DNA from: [Mycobacterium] fortunisiensis
GTDB taxonomy: Bacteria; Actinomycetota; Actinomycetes; Mycobacteriales; Mycobacteriaceae
NCBI RefSeq assembly: GCF_019050325.1
Contig: NZ_VOMB01000001.1
Span: forward strand, 39,705-103,704
DNA length: 64,000 bases
Direction: 5' to 3'
Shown here: piece after piece, positions 55,283 through 63,773 of the stretch
Numbering within the stretch: position 1 is the first letter of the stretch
Layout: every line of letters begins with the position of its first letter
Notes under the pieces: model-generated
The model's input: the letters and a program-made list of their open reading frames with translations, nothing else
Database searches by the model: none
What the model was told of the DNA's origin: nothing
Made by a program: the position numbers and the translations under genes

Positions 55283-57001
55283 ATGAAGTCGACGATCCTC
55301 TCGCGCCGAGACCTGGATTTCCTGCTCTACGAGTGGTTGGACGTCGAAAAGCTCACGGCTCTGGACCGATTCGCCGAGCACTCCCGCGAGACCTTCGACG
55401 GGGTGCTGGAGCTGTGCGAGCAACTCGCGACGCGCTACTTCGCGCCGCACAACAAGCTGAGCGACGCGAACGAGCCGACGTTCGACGGGCACGCCGTCGC
55501 GTTGGTCCCGGAGGTGAAAGAGGCCTGGGACGCGTTCGCCGCAGCCGATCTGATGGCGATGGGGATGGATGCCGAGATCGGTGGCGCACAACTGCCGATG
55601 ACGGTGGCACAGGCGGCGTTCGCGTGGATCTACGCGGCCAACGTGTCCACCGCGGGCTATCTGATGCTGACCGTCGCCAACGCCAATCTGCTGGCGCACT
55701 TCGGCACGCCCGAGCAGATCGAGACGTTCGTCAAACCCATGCTGGCGGGCCGGTTCTCGGGAACGATGGCGCTGTCGGAGACCCAGGCCGGATCGTCGCT
55801 GGCCGATATCACCACCCGCGCCGAGGCGCAGCCCGACGGCAGCTACCGGCTGTTCGGTTCGAAGATGTGGATCTCGGGTGCCGAACACGAGATGACCGAG
55901 AACATCGTCAACCTGGTGCTCGCCAAGATCCCCGGCGGTCCGGCCGGCACCAAGGGGATCTCGCTGTTCATCGTCCCCAAGTTCCTGGCCGACGGCACCC
56001 GCAACGGGGTGGCCATCTCCGGGCTCAATCACAAGATGGGACAACGCGGTATCACCAACACCGTGCTCAACTTCGACGGCGCCGTCGGCTACCTCGTGGG
56101 GGAGCCGCACCGCGGCATCGTCTACATGTTCCACATGATGAACGAGGCTCGCCTCGGCGTCGGTATGGCCGCGGTCGCGCTCGGGTACACCGGCTACCTC
56201 AAGTCGCTGCAATACGCGCGGGACCGGCCCCAGGGCCGGCCGCTGGGGGTCAAGGACCCGGCGACTCCGCAGGTGCCCATCGTCGAGCATCCCGATGTCA
56301 AGCGAATGCTGTTGGCGCAGAAGGCCTATGTCGAAGGTGGGCTGGCGCTGGCGTTGTACTGCGCCAAGCTGGTGGACACCGGTGGCGCCGATGACAACTC
56401 TGTACTCGACATTCTCACCCCGGTGGCCAAGAGCTGGCCGTCACAGTGGTGTCTGGAGGCCAACAACCTGGCCATCCAGGTACACGGCGGCTACGGCTAC
56501 ACCCGCGAGTACGACGTCGAGCAGCACTACCGCGACAATCGGCTCAACCCGATCCACGAGGGCACGCACGGTATCCAGAGCCTGGACCTGTTGGGCCGCA
56601 AGGTGACCCAGAACGGCGGGGCGAGTCTGGCCGCGCTGGGGGAGCGCGTCGCCGCGACGGTGACAGCGGCCGCGGGCGTGGCCCCCAAGCTGGCGGAACA
56701 GCTCGATGACGCCTGGCAGCGGCTGGTCGCGGTCACCGGCGCGATGTTCGCTTCCGGCGACGTCGAGGCCGCGATGGCCAACAGCGCGGTGTACCTCGAG
56801 TCGTTCGGGCACATCGTGGTGGCCTGGATCTGGCTGGAGCAGTTACTGGCCGCCGAGGGCCGCACCGGTGATTTCTATGACGGCAAGCGGCAGGCCGCCC
56901 GGTACTTCTTCCGGTACGAACTGCCCAGGACCGCACCGCAATTGGCCCTGCTGGAGAGCCTGGACCGCACCACGCTGGAGATGCGCGTGGAGTGGTTTTA
57001 G
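55283..57001 (+). CDS. acyl-CoA dehydrogenase, large FadE type
   Basis: A 572-residue acyl-CoA dehydrogenase with an extra C-terminal domain, the class that includes mycobacterial FadE5. It shows MALSETQAGSSLADITTRA, KMWISGAEHEM and the catalytic Glu in NPIHEGTHGIQSLDLLGR. The last ~130 residues form the extra helical domain. These enzymes act on medium to long acyl-CoAs. The ATG lies 9 bp after the sigma factor stop, so co-transcription is possible but not required. Confidence 0.9.
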   Translation: MKSTILSRRDLDFLLYEWLDVEKLTALDRFAEHSRETFDGVLELCEQLATRYFAPHNKLSDANEPTFDGHAVALVPEVKEAWDAFAAADLMAMGMDAEIGGAQLPMTVAQAAFAWIYAANVSTAGYLMLTVANANLLAHFGTPEQIETFVKPMLAGRFSGTMALSETQAGSSLADITTRAEAQPDGSYRLFGSKMWISGAEHEMTENIVNLVLAKIPGGPAGTKGISLFIVPKFLADGTRNGVAISGLNHKMGQRGITNTVLNFDGAVGYLVGEPHRGIVYMFHMMNEARLGVGMAAVALGYTGYLKSLQYARDRPQGRPLGVKDPATPQVPIVEHPDVKRMLLAQKAYVEGGLALALYCAKLVDTGGADDNSVLDILTPVAKSWPSQWCLEANNLAIQVHGGYGYTREYDVEQHYRDNRLNPIHEGTHGIQSLDLLGRKVTQNGGASLAALGERVAATVTAAAGVAPKLAEQLDDAWQRLVAVTGAMFASGDVEAAMANSAVYLESFGHIVVAWIWLEQLLAAEGRTGDFYDGKRQAARYFFRYELPRTAPQLALLESLDRTTLEMRVEWF

Positions 57002-57008
57002 CCTGGTT

Positions 57009-58100
57009 CTAGCCGAATTCGATGATTTGACGAACAGCCCGACCGTCGGCGAGCGCGTCCATGCCGGCATTGATCTGATCGAGGGTGATCGTGCCGGAGA
57101 CCAGCGATTCCACCGGCAGTCGTCCGGACCGCCAGAGTTCGACGAAGCGCGGGATGTCGCGGGCCGGTACCGCCGAGCCCAGATAGCTGCCGATCAGTGA
57201 GCGGCCCTCGGCCACGAAACCCAACGGCGCCACCGAGATGCGGGCGTCCGGGCGGGGCAGGCCGACGGTGATCGTGCGGCCGCCGGGTCCGGTGAGCGCG
57301 ATCGAGGTCTCCAGTGCGGCCGGGTGACCCGCGGCTTCGATCACCACGTCGGCCTTCAGGTCGGCGACCTGTTCGGGGGTGTGGGTCTCGTGCACGCCCA
57401 GTTCGCGGGCCCGGGTGAGCTTGTCGGGCAGCTGGTCTACGCCGACCACCCGGACGCCGTCGTGGGCCAGTGCGGTCAGCGCGGCTGCCATACCGACACC
57501 GCCCAGCCCGACGATCGCCACCGTCTGGCCCGGCTGCGGTTTGCCCACATTGAGCACGGCGCCCCCGCCGGTGAGTACCGCACAGCCCAACAGGGACGCG
57601 ACGACCGGGTCGACATCGGCGGGCACCGGGACCACCGAGTGCCGGTCGACCACGGCGTGGGTGGCGAACCCGGACACCCCGAGGTGGTGGAACACCGGTT
57701 CGCCGTCGCGGGTGAGCCGGATGTCGCCGTTCATCAGGGTGCCGGCGCCGTTGGCGGCCGAGCCGGGACCGCAGGGCGTCAGGCCGTCGGTGGCGCAGGC
57801 CGGGCACACCCCGCAGCGCGGCAGGAACGTCATCACCACGCGCTGTCCCACGGGCAGATCGCTGTCACCGGCCTCGACGACGCCCGCGGCTTCGTGGCCC
57901 AGCAGCATCGGAACCGGTCGTACCCGGTTGCCGTCGACGACCGACAGGTCCGAGTGGCACAGTCCGGCGGCCTCGATGCGGATCAGCAGTTCGCCGGGAC
58001 CGGGTGCGGCGAGCTCCAGGTCGCTGACCCGGATCGGTTGCGACTCGGCGTACGGGCGGGCAAGGCCGATGTGCTCGAGGACGGCGCCGCGGATCTTCAT
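57009..58100 (-). CDS. adhE1: zinc-dependent alcohol dehydrogenase (AdhE1 type)
   Basis: A 363-residue zinc MDR alcohol dehydrogenase. Catalytic zinc ligands are Cys48, His69 (LLGHEAAG) and Cys173. The structural zinc cysteines are Cys96, 99, 102 and 110. The NAD loop is IVGLGGVGMAAA, and VVGVDQ suggests NAD preference. Its place beside the Rv0163 and TB18.5 counterparts matches M. tuberculosis adhE1 (Rv0162c). It is convergent with the acyl-CoA dehydrogenase (8 bp apart) and divergent from the thioesterase. Confidence 0.88.
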   Translation of the reverse strand: MKIRGAVLEHIGLARPYAESQPIRVSDLELAAPGPGELLIRIEAAGLCHSDLSVVDGNRVRPVPMLLGHEAAGVVEAGDSDLPVGQRVVMTFLPRCGVCPACATDGLTPCGPGSAANGAGTLMNGDIRLTRDGEPVFHHLGVSGFATHAVVDRHSVVPVPADVDPVVASLLGCAVLTGGGAVLNVGKPQPGQTVAIVGLGGVGMAAALTALAHDGVRVVGVDQLPDKLTRARELGVHETHTPEQVADLKADVVIEAAGHPAALETSIALTGPGGRTITVGLPRPDARISVAPLGFVAEGRSLIGSYLGSAVPARDIPRFVELWRSGRLPVESLVSGTITLDQINAGMDALADGRAVRQIIEFG

Positions 58101-58126
58101 GGTGACAAGCCTGTCAGACTGCCGGA

Positions 58127-58591
58127 ATGACCGACGGAGCTGAATTGACCCGCGCAGATTTTCCCCTGCACTGGCCGGTGCTGACCCGATGGACCGACAA
58201 CGACATGTTCGGTCACCTCAACAACGCGGTGTACTACGAGCTGTTCGACACCGCGATCAATGGGTGGATCAACACCAACTGTGCTGTCGACCCGGTCACC
58301 GCGCCGTGGCTGGGGGTGGTCGCCGAGTCCGGTTGCCGGTTCCTGTCCGAGCTGAAGTTCCCGGACCCGCTGGTGGTCGGCCTGGCGGTGGCGCGGCTGG
58401 GCAACAGCAGCGTGACCTATCGGCTGGGGTTGTTCGAGCCCGACGGACCGGTGGCGGCGGTGGGCCATTGGGTGCATGTCTACGTCGATCGGGATACACG
58501 TCGTCCGGTACCGATTCCCGCCGTGATCCGCGAGCTGTTGCTGTCGATATGCTCGCCGGATGCCACTCGTGAGCAAGACCGTAGAGGTTGA
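58127..58591 (+). CDS. 4HBT-type acyl-CoA thioesterase (Rv0163 type)
   Basis: A 154-residue hotdog-fold thioesterase. TRWTDNDMFGHLNNAVYYELFD carries the catalytic Asp and the HxNN pattern of 4-hydroxybenzoyl-CoA thioesterases. It hydrolyses an acyl-CoA of unknown type. The counterpart in M. tuberculosis is Rv0163, also followed by TB18.5. Its 3' end overlaps the next gene by 32 bp in another frame. Confidence 0.88.
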   Translation: MTDGAELTRADFPLHWPVLTRWTDNDMFGHLNNAVYYELFDTAINGWINTNCAVDPVTAPWLGVVAESGCRFLSELKFPDPLVVGLAVARLGNSSVTYRLGLFEPDGPVAAVGHWVHVYVDRDTRRPVPIPAVIRELLLSICSPDATREQDRRG

Positions 58592-58997
58592 AGCCCCCGC
58601 CGAGAAGATCCTGGCGATCGTCGCCGATTTCGAGGCCTATCCGCAGTGGAACCCCGAGATCAAGGGCAGTTGGATCTTGGCCCGCTACGACGACGGTCGG
58701 CCCAGCCAGCTGCGGCTCGACGTGGAGATCCAGGGCCAGTCGGGCGTCTTCATCAACGCGGTCTACTACCCCGCCGAAAACCAGATCTTCACCGTGATGC
58801 AGCAGGGTGATCACTTCACCAAGCAGGAGCAGCGGTTCTCGGTGGTGCCCCTCGGCGCCAACACCCTGCTTCAGGTCGACCTCGACGTCGAGGTGAAGCT
58901 GCCGATCCCGGCCATGATGGTGAAGAAGCTGGCCGGTGACACGCTTGAGCACCTGGCCAACGCGCTCGTCACCCGGGTGCAGCAGCTCTCCGGCTAG
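58560..58997 (+). CDS. SRPBCC (START/polyketide cyclase-like) protein, TB18.5 homologue
   Basis: A 145-residue START-fold protein that closely matches M. tuberculosis TB18.5 (Rv0164): MPLVSKTVEVEAP, ILARYDDGRPSQLRLD, NAVYYPAENQIFTVMQQG. Such folds bind hydrophobic ligands in a deep cavity. The ATG at 58560 reproduces the internal MPVLSKTVEV of TB18.5, and it starts inside the thioesterase gene, so the two are coupled. Ligand unknown. Confidence 0.88.
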   Translation: MPLVSKTVEVEAPAEKILAIVADFEAYPQWNPEIKGSWILARYDDGRPSQLRLDVEIQGQSGVFINAVYYPAENQIFTVMQQGDHFTKQEQRFSVVPLGANTLLQVDLDVEVKLPIPAMMVKKLAGDTLEHLANALVTRVQQLSG

Positions 58998-59300
58998 CTA
59001 GGCTGCACGGTCGGCGGCGGCCGCGCGCAACTCGAACACGCGATTGCGGATGCGGTGCTCGGTGGACCGGGGCATCTCGGCCGGCCGATATCGACCATGC
59101 CCGATCCGATAGACCCGGCCGTGGCTCATCTCCCAGCGCAGGGCGTCGGAGATCGTCTTCGATGGTCGGCCGGCGGTGGTGAAGCCCTGATCGTCGAGCG
59201 CCTCGACCAGATCGGCGACCGATTGTGCACCCTGCTGAAGCAGCTGCACGGTGAGTACGTAGCGGAGGTTGGTCCCCCGCAGCAGGAGTTTGTCCGCCAT
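58998..59300 (-). CDS. small protein with helix-turn-helix-like features
   Basis: A 100-residue protein of unknown function. SVADLVEALDDQGFTTAGRPSKTISDALRWE resembles a winged helix with a recognition helix, and GRVYRIGHGRYRP could be the wing. The C-terminus is Arg/Ala-rich and helical. The stop abuts the TB18.5 stop on the other strand. It lies 131 bp downstream of mce1R on the same strand and might form an operon with it. No strong ribosome-binding site is seen. Confidence 0.6.
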   Translation of the reverse strand: MADKLLLRGTNLRYVLTVQLLQQGAQSVADLVEALDDQGFTTAGRPSKTISDALRWEMSHGRVYRIGHGRYRPAEMPRSTEHRIRNRVFELRAAAADRAA

Positions 59301-59431
59301 GGGGTGACGGTGCCCGAAGGTACTGACAAGTCACACCAGTCACAGATTCCGGCGGGGTATCCGATGGCAGGTCGGCACCCGCCGCCGGAGCCGGGACGCC
59401 GAGATCAGCCGGCGACACCGAGACCACCAGC

Positions 59432-60121
59432 TCAGCCCCACATCCCGATGTCGTCCAGGCGCGCGATGAGCCGCTGGGCGCCGTCGGTGAACTGGCTGCC
59501 GTTGAGCTCGACCGCGGCCGCCACGTCCCGCCGGCGCAGCGCCTCGATCAGCAACCGGTGGCTTTCCACGGCTTCGGTGCCCCACTCCGGATCGGTCGAA
59601 TAGATCAGGGCGGGTAGATACCGCGCCACGTGCAGGAGGAACCAGGCCAGCTTGATCCGGCCGCTGGCGTGGTTGAAGGCGCGGTGAAAGGCGAATTCGG
59701 CCGAGGAGATCTCGTCGGGGTCCTGGCCCTCGACGGCGGCCGCGAGTTCGGCATTGAGCTGCTCTAGTTCGTCGACCTCGGCCTCGGTGATGCGCTCGGT
59801 CGCAGTGGCGGCCAATTCCCGCGCGATGGTGGCCTGCAGCCAGAAGATGTCCTCGACATCGGTGCGGGTCAACGGCACCACGACGTGTCCACGGTTCGGT
59901 TCGAGCTGCACCATCCCCTCGCCGCGAAGCGTGCGCAGGGCCTCGCGCACCGGGGTGATGCTGACTCCCAGCGCGGCGGCAGTCTCGTCAAGCCGGACGA
60001 ATGTCCCCGGCCGCAGCACGCCGGTCATGATCTCGGCCCGAAGCTGGGCTGCCACCTCGTCGGAGAGTTGTTCGCGCCGTCCTCGGCGACGTTGCACGGC
60101 CGTTCTGGCAGGTGCGTTCAC
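59432..60121 (-). CDS. mce1R: GntR/FCD-type repressor Mce1R
   Basis: A 229-residue GntR regulator of the FadR/FCD subfamily. The winged helix spans residues ~20-85 (GTFVRLDETAAALGVSITPVREALRTLRGEGMV). The all-helical FCD domain includes the metal and ligand His residues in FHRAFNHASGRIKLAWFLLHVARYL. It closely resembles M. tuberculosis Mce1R (Rv0165c) and lies divergent from fadD5, as there. Mce1R represses the mce1 operon and responds to fatty-acyl signals. The GTG at 60121 gives MNAPART, as in the homologue. Confidence 0.92.
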   Translation of the reverse strand: MNAPARTAVQRRRGRREQLSDEVAAQLRAEIMTGVLRPGTFVRLDETAAALGVSITPVREALRTLRGEGMVQLEPNRGHVVVPLTRTDVEDIFWLQATIARELAATATERITEAEVDELEQLNAELAAAVEGQDPDEISSAEFAFHRAFNHASGRIKLAWFLLHVARYLPALIYSTDPEWGTEAVESHRLLIEALRRRDVAAAVELNGSQFTDGAQRLIARLDDIGMWG

Positions 60122-60196
60122 GAGTTACCGGGTCGCCTTTCTGGTGGGCTTGTCGCCGAGGCGCCGAGGCCATAGTGTGACCGGGGCAACCCCATG

Positions 60197-60224
60197 TTTG
60201 ATCAAATATCAAGTTGATGCAACT
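60197..60224. promoter_or_regulatory. candidate Mce1R operator in the mce1R-fadD5 gap
   Basis: TTTGATCAAA (perfect 10-bp palindrome, 60197-60206), then AGTTG-ATG-CAACT (60212-60224), which contains the TTG-N3-CAA form seen in FCD-type GntR sites. Both are in the 127-bp divergent gap. The identity of the protein bound is inference. Confidence 0.45.
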
Positions 60225-60248
60225 CGATTACGATGGAGTACAGATCCG

Positions 60249-61856
60249 TTGACTGCCGAGCCGTCCCGCACCGAGCCGTCCCCCACTGAGCAGCCGTACC
60301 TGGCCCGCCGTCAGAACTGGGCCAACCAATTGACGCGGCATGCACTGATGCAGCCCGAGAAGACCGCGCTGCGGTTCCTGGGCCGCACCACCACGTGGCG
60401 CGAACTCGATCACCGGGTGACCCGGCTGGCCGGGGCGCTGAGTCGTCGCGGCGTGGGTGTCGGTGACCGCGTGCTGATCCTGATGCTGAATCGCCCCGAG
60501 TTCATCGAGGCGATGCTGGCGGCCAACAAGCTCGGCGCCATCGCGGTGCCGGTGAACTTCCGGATGACCCCGCCGGAGATCGCTTTCCTGGTCAGTGACT
60601 GCGATGCCCGTGTCGTGGTCACCGAGCCCGTGCTGGCCGGGGTGGCCACCGCTGTGCGCGATCTCGAAGCCACCCTGGAAACGGTCATCGTTGCCGATAC
60701 CGCCACCGAGGACGGGGTCCTGGGCTACGAGGATTTGATCGCCGAAGACGGTGCGCCGGTCGCACCCGTCGACATCCCGAGCGACGCCCCCGCACTGATC
60801 ATGTACACCTCGGGCACCACCGGACGGCCCAAGGGCGCGGTGCTGACCCACGCCAACCTGGTCGGCCAGAGCATGACCAACTTGTTCACCACCGGCGTCG
60901 ACATCAACAACGACGTGGGCTTCATCGGTGTCCCGCTGTTCCACATCGCCGGTGTCGCCGGCAACGTGAACACCGGCCTGACGCTCGGCCTGCCCACGGT
61001 CATCTACCCGCTCGGGGCGTTCGACCCCGGCGCCCTGCTGGACGTGCTGGAGGCCGAGAAGGTCACCGCGATCTTCCTGGTCCCCGCCCAGTGGCAGGCG
61101 GTCTGCGCCGAGCAGAAGGCGAATCCCCGCAACCTCTGTCTGCGGGCCCTGTCCTGGGGCGCGGCGCCGGCCTCGGATACTTTGCTGCAGGCGATGGCCG
61201 AAACGTTCCCGGGCAGCCAGATCACCGCGGCATTCGGCCAGACCGAGATGTCCCCGGTCACGTGCATGTTGTTGGCGGACGACGCAATTCGCAAACTCGG
61301 CTCGGTCGGTCAGGTCATCCCCACCGTCTCGGCGCGCATCGTCGACGAGAACATGAACGATGTGCCGGTCGGTGAAGTCGGCGAGATCGTCTACCGCGCC
61401 CCAACTTTGATGGCCGGCTACTGGAACAACCCCAAGGCCACCGCAGAAGCCTTCGCCGGCGGCTGGTTCCACTCCGGGGACCTGGTCCGCCAGGACGAGG
61501 AAGGCTACATCTGGGTCGTCGACCGCAAGAAGGACATGATCATCTCCGGCGGCGAGAACATCTACTGCGCCGAGGTGGAGAATGTCCTGGCCGCCCATCC
61601 CGCCATCACCGAGGTCGCCGTGATCGGCAGGCACGACGACAAGTGGGGCGAGGTTCCCGTCGCCGTAGTGGCTCTGGCAGCTGTGTCGGATTCGTTGGAT
61701 CTCACCGAACTCGACGGTTTCCTCACCGAACGCCTGGCCCGCTACAAGCATCCGAAGGCCCTCGAGATCGTCGATGCCTTGCCGCGCAACCCCTCGGGCA
61801 AGGTCCTCAAAACCGAGCTCCGGGAACGCTTCGGCTCACCGATCAACGCCCAATAG
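60249..61856 (+). CDS. fadD5: fatty-acyl-CoA/AMP ligase FadD5
   Basis: A 535-residue AMP-forming acyl-CoA synthetase, first gene of mce1. It has the P-loop YTSGTTGRPKGAV, the adenine and acyl-binding region FGQTEMSPVTCM, the hinge WFHSGDLVRQDEEGYIWVVD and the C-terminal Lys in PRNPSGKVLKTELRERF. It activates fatty acids, and is linked to recycling lipids imported by Mce1. The TTG at 60249 gives MTAEPS, a start similar to M. tuberculosis FadD5 (MTAQ); GGAG lies 11 bp upstream. A 241-bp gap separates it from yrbE1A. Confidence 0.93.
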   Translation: MTAEPSRTEPSPTEQPYLARRQNWANQLTRHALMQPEKTALRFLGRTTTWRELDHRVTRLAGALSRRGVGVGDRVLILMLNRPEFIEAMLAANKLGAIAVPVNFRMTPPEIAFLVSDCDARVVVTEPVLAGVATAVRDLEATLETVIVADTATEDGVLGYEDLIAEDGAPVAPVDIPSDAPALIMYTSGTTGRPKGAVLTHANLVGQSMTNLFTTGVDINNDVGFIGVPLFHIAGVAGNVNTGLTLGLPTVIYPLGAFDPGALLDVLEAEKVTAIFLVPAQWQAVCAEQKANPRNLCLRALSWGAAPASDTLLQAMAETFPGSQITAAFGQTEMSPVTCMLLADDAIRKLGSVGQVIPTVSARIVDENMNDVPVGEVGEIVYRAPTLMAGYWNNPKATAEAFAGGWFHSGDLVRQDEEGYIWVVDRKKDMIISGGENIYCAEVENVLAAHPAITEVAVIGRHDDKWGEVPVAVVALAAVSDSLDLTELDGFLTERLARYKHPKALEIVDALPRNPSGKVLKTELRERFGSPINAQ

Positions 61857-61890
61857 CGTTGACGTTGGCGAAAGCAGCTCAGCGTCAACG
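61857..61890 (+). terminator. possible partial terminator after fadD5
   Basis: CGTTGACG (61857-61864) and CGTCAACG (61883-61890) form an 8-bp inverted repeat with an 18-nt loop just after the fadD5 stop. It may reduce read-through into yrbE1A. Confidence 0.4.
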
Positions 61891-62014
61891 GTTTCAGCAG
61901 GTAGCGCCGAGAGTTTGCTAGTGTCGCGTGCTCTCGCTAACGGTTGATGGCACAATCCACCCGATGCGGTGCACGGCCCGGTTTGGATCGGGTACAGTCC
62001 GGTGGTCTTACTTA

Positions 62015-62028
62015 CTACTCGTGAGTAG
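62015..62028. promoter_or_regulatory. palindrome upstream of yrbE1A
   Basis: CTACTC-GT-GAGTAG, 6-bp arms, 84 bp before yrbE1A, in the gap where an internal mce1 promoter has been described for M. tuberculosis. A TetR-like regulator could bind; no protein can be named. Confidence 0.45.
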
Positions 62029-62071
62029 GGAGAGACGGATCACACAAGCTGACAGGCGACGAGGAGGGGGC

Positions 62072-62101
62072 GTGCGACACGTCCAAGGGGCGCACCGGTG
62101 A
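62072..62101 (+). CDS. 9-codon upstream ORF coupled to yrbE1A
   Basis: GTG at 62072, nine sense codons (MRHVQGAHR) and TGA at 62099-62101, whose first bases overlap the yrbE1A start (GTGA). It is preceded by GAGGAGGGGG, the best ribosome-binding site in this region. yrbE1A has only AAGGGG ahead. It may be a leader peptide or a device for translational coupling. No regulatory residue run is seen. Confidence 0.45.
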   Translation: MRHVQGAHR

Positions 62102-62898
62102 CGGCGCCCGCCGACGGGCTCGTCGGCTACGTACGTGGTCAACTCGAGAAGCCGCTGGCCATGGTCGGTGGCTTCTTCAAGATGAGCGTGCTCACCGGAA
62201 AGGCCCTTCTGACACGGCCTTTCCAGTGGAAAGAGTTCGTGCTGCAGAGCTGGTTCCTGATCCGGGTGGCCTTCCTGCCCACGCTGGCGGTGTCGATTCC
62301 GCTGACCGTGCTCATCATCTTCACGCTCAACATCCTGTTGGCCGAGTTCGGCGCGGCCGACGTGTCCGGTGCCGGTGCGGCACTCGGCGCGGTCACCCAG
62401 CTGGGCCCCCTGGTGACGGTGCTCGTGGTGGCCGGCGCCGGTTCGACCGCGATTTGCGCCGATCTGGGTGCCCGTACCGTGCGCGAGGAGATCGACGCCC
62501 TCGAGGTGCTCGGCATCGACCCGATCGAGCGGCTGGTTGTCCCCCGCGTGGTGGCCTCCACCTTCGTGGCCTTCATGCTCAACGGCGCGGTGATCACCAT
62601 CGGCCTCGTCGGTGGCTTCTTCTTCGGTGTCTACATTCAGAACGTCTCCGCCGGTGCCTACGTCTCCACCCTGACGCTGCTGACCGGATTCCCCGAGGTG
62701 CTCATCTCGGTGATCAAGGCGACGTTGTTCGGTCTGATCGCCGGGCTCGTCGGGTGCTACCGGGGCCTGACGGTCGCCGGTGGTTCCAAGGGTGTGGGCA
62801 CCGCGGTGAACGAGACCCTGGTGCTGTGCGTGGTGGCGCTGTTCGCCGTCAACGTCGTGCTCACCACCATCGGCGTGCGGTTCGGGACGGGACGTTGA
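62098..62898 (+). CDS. yrbE1A: Mce1 permease subunit YrbE1A
   Basis: A 266-residue MlaE-type permease. It has about five to six transmembrane segments and the MlaE signature region STAICADLGARTVREEIDALEVLGIDPI. It matches M. tuberculosis YrbE1A along its length (PFQWKEF, VNVVLTTIGVRFGTGR). With YrbE1B it forms the inner-membrane channel of the Mce1 lipid importer, driven by MceG encoded elsewhere. The GTG start lies in a GTGA overlap with a short upstream ORF. Confidence 0.95.
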   Translation: MTAPADGLVGYVRGQLEKPLAMVGGFFKMSVLTGKALLTRPFQWKEFVLQSWFLIRVAFLPTLAVSIPLTVLIIFTLNILLAEFGAADVSGAGAALGAVTQLGPLVTVLVVAGAGSTAICADLGARTVREEIDALEVLGIDPIERLVVPRVVASTFVAFMLNGAVITIGLVGGFFFGVYIQNVSAGAYVSTLTLLTGFPEVLISVIKATLFGLIAGLVGCYRGLTVAGGSKGVGTAVNETLVLCVVALFAVNVVLTTIGVRFGTGR

Positions 62899-62899
62899 C

Positions 62900-63769
62900 A
62901 TGAGTACCACAACCGTCCTGCGCTCCCGGTTTCCCCGGGCGTTCTCGCGTACCTCCGACATCGCCGGCATCCCGGGCCGATTCCTCGACAGCATGGGCCA
63001 CGTCGCGTGGTTCGTCGTCCAGGCCATCGGCTCCATCCCGCACGCGTTCCGGCACTATCGCCGTGAAGCGCTGCGCCTGGTCGCCGAGATCGGCATGGGT
63101 ACCGGTGCCATGGCCGTCATCGGCGGCACGGTGGCCATCATCGGATTCGTCACCCTGTCCGCCGGTTCACTGATCGCCATCCAGGGTTTCGCCTCCCTGG
63201 GCAACATCGGTGTGGAGGCCTTCACCGGGTTCTTCGCCGCCTTGGCAAACATCCGCGTCGTTGCCCCGGTGGTCACCGGGCAGGCCCTGGCCGCCACGGT
63301 CGGTGCCGGCGCCACCGCGGAGCTCGGCGCCATGCGCATCAGCGAAGAGGTCGACGCCCTGGAAGTCATGGGTATCCGGTCGATCTCGTATCTGGTGTCC
63401 ACCCGGCTCATCGCCGGCTCGATCGTGATCATCCCGCTGTACGCGATGGCGATCCTGCTGTCCTTCCTGTCCGCGCAGTTCGTCACGACGATCTTCTACT
63501 CGCAGTCGGTGGGCACGTACGAGCACTACTTCCATACGTTCCTGCGCGTCGACGACGTGATGTGGTCCTTCCTCGAGGTCATCATCATGTCGATCGTGGT
63601 CATGTTGAACCACTGCTACTTCGGCTACTACGCCAGTGGCGGTGCTGTCGGTGTGGGTGAGGCAGTGGGGAGGTCGATGCGAACCTCGTTGATCGCAATC
63701 GTGTTGGTGGTCCTGTTGGCTTCGTTGGCGCTCTACGGCACCGACCCCAACTTCAACCTCACGGTGTAG
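62900..63769 (+). CDS. yrbE1B: Mce1 permease subunit YrbE1B
   Basis: A 289-residue second MlaE-type permease of the Mce1 transporter. The signature region is GATAELGAMRISEEVDALEVMGI, with hydrophobic helices before and after it. The C-terminus has CYFGYYASGGAVGVGEAVGRS, as in YrbE1B. The ATG is 1 bp after the yrbE1A stop, so the two are made together. mce1A follows after 4 bp. Confidence 0.95.
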   Translation: MSTTTVLRSRFPRAFSRTSDIAGIPGRFLDSMGHVAWFVVQAIGSIPHAFRHYRREALRLVAEIGMGTGAMAVIGGTVAIIGFVTLSAGSLIAIQGFASLGNIGVEAFTGFFAALANIRVVAPVVTGQALAATVGAGATAELGAMRISEEVDALEVMGIRSISYLVSTRLIAGSIVIIPLYAMAILLSFLSAQFVTTIFYSQSVGTYEHYFHTFLRVDDVMWSFLEVIIMSIVVMLNHCYFGYYASGGAVGVGEAVGRSMRTSLIAIVLVVLLASLALYGTDPNFNLTV

Positions 63770-63773
63770 CGGC

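Noticed and set aside
54509..56290. 593-codon frame antisense to the sigma factor and acyl-CoA dehydrogenase genes
   Set aside because: It covers two intact genes and their gap, with a His/Arg/Gly-rich composition and no motif.
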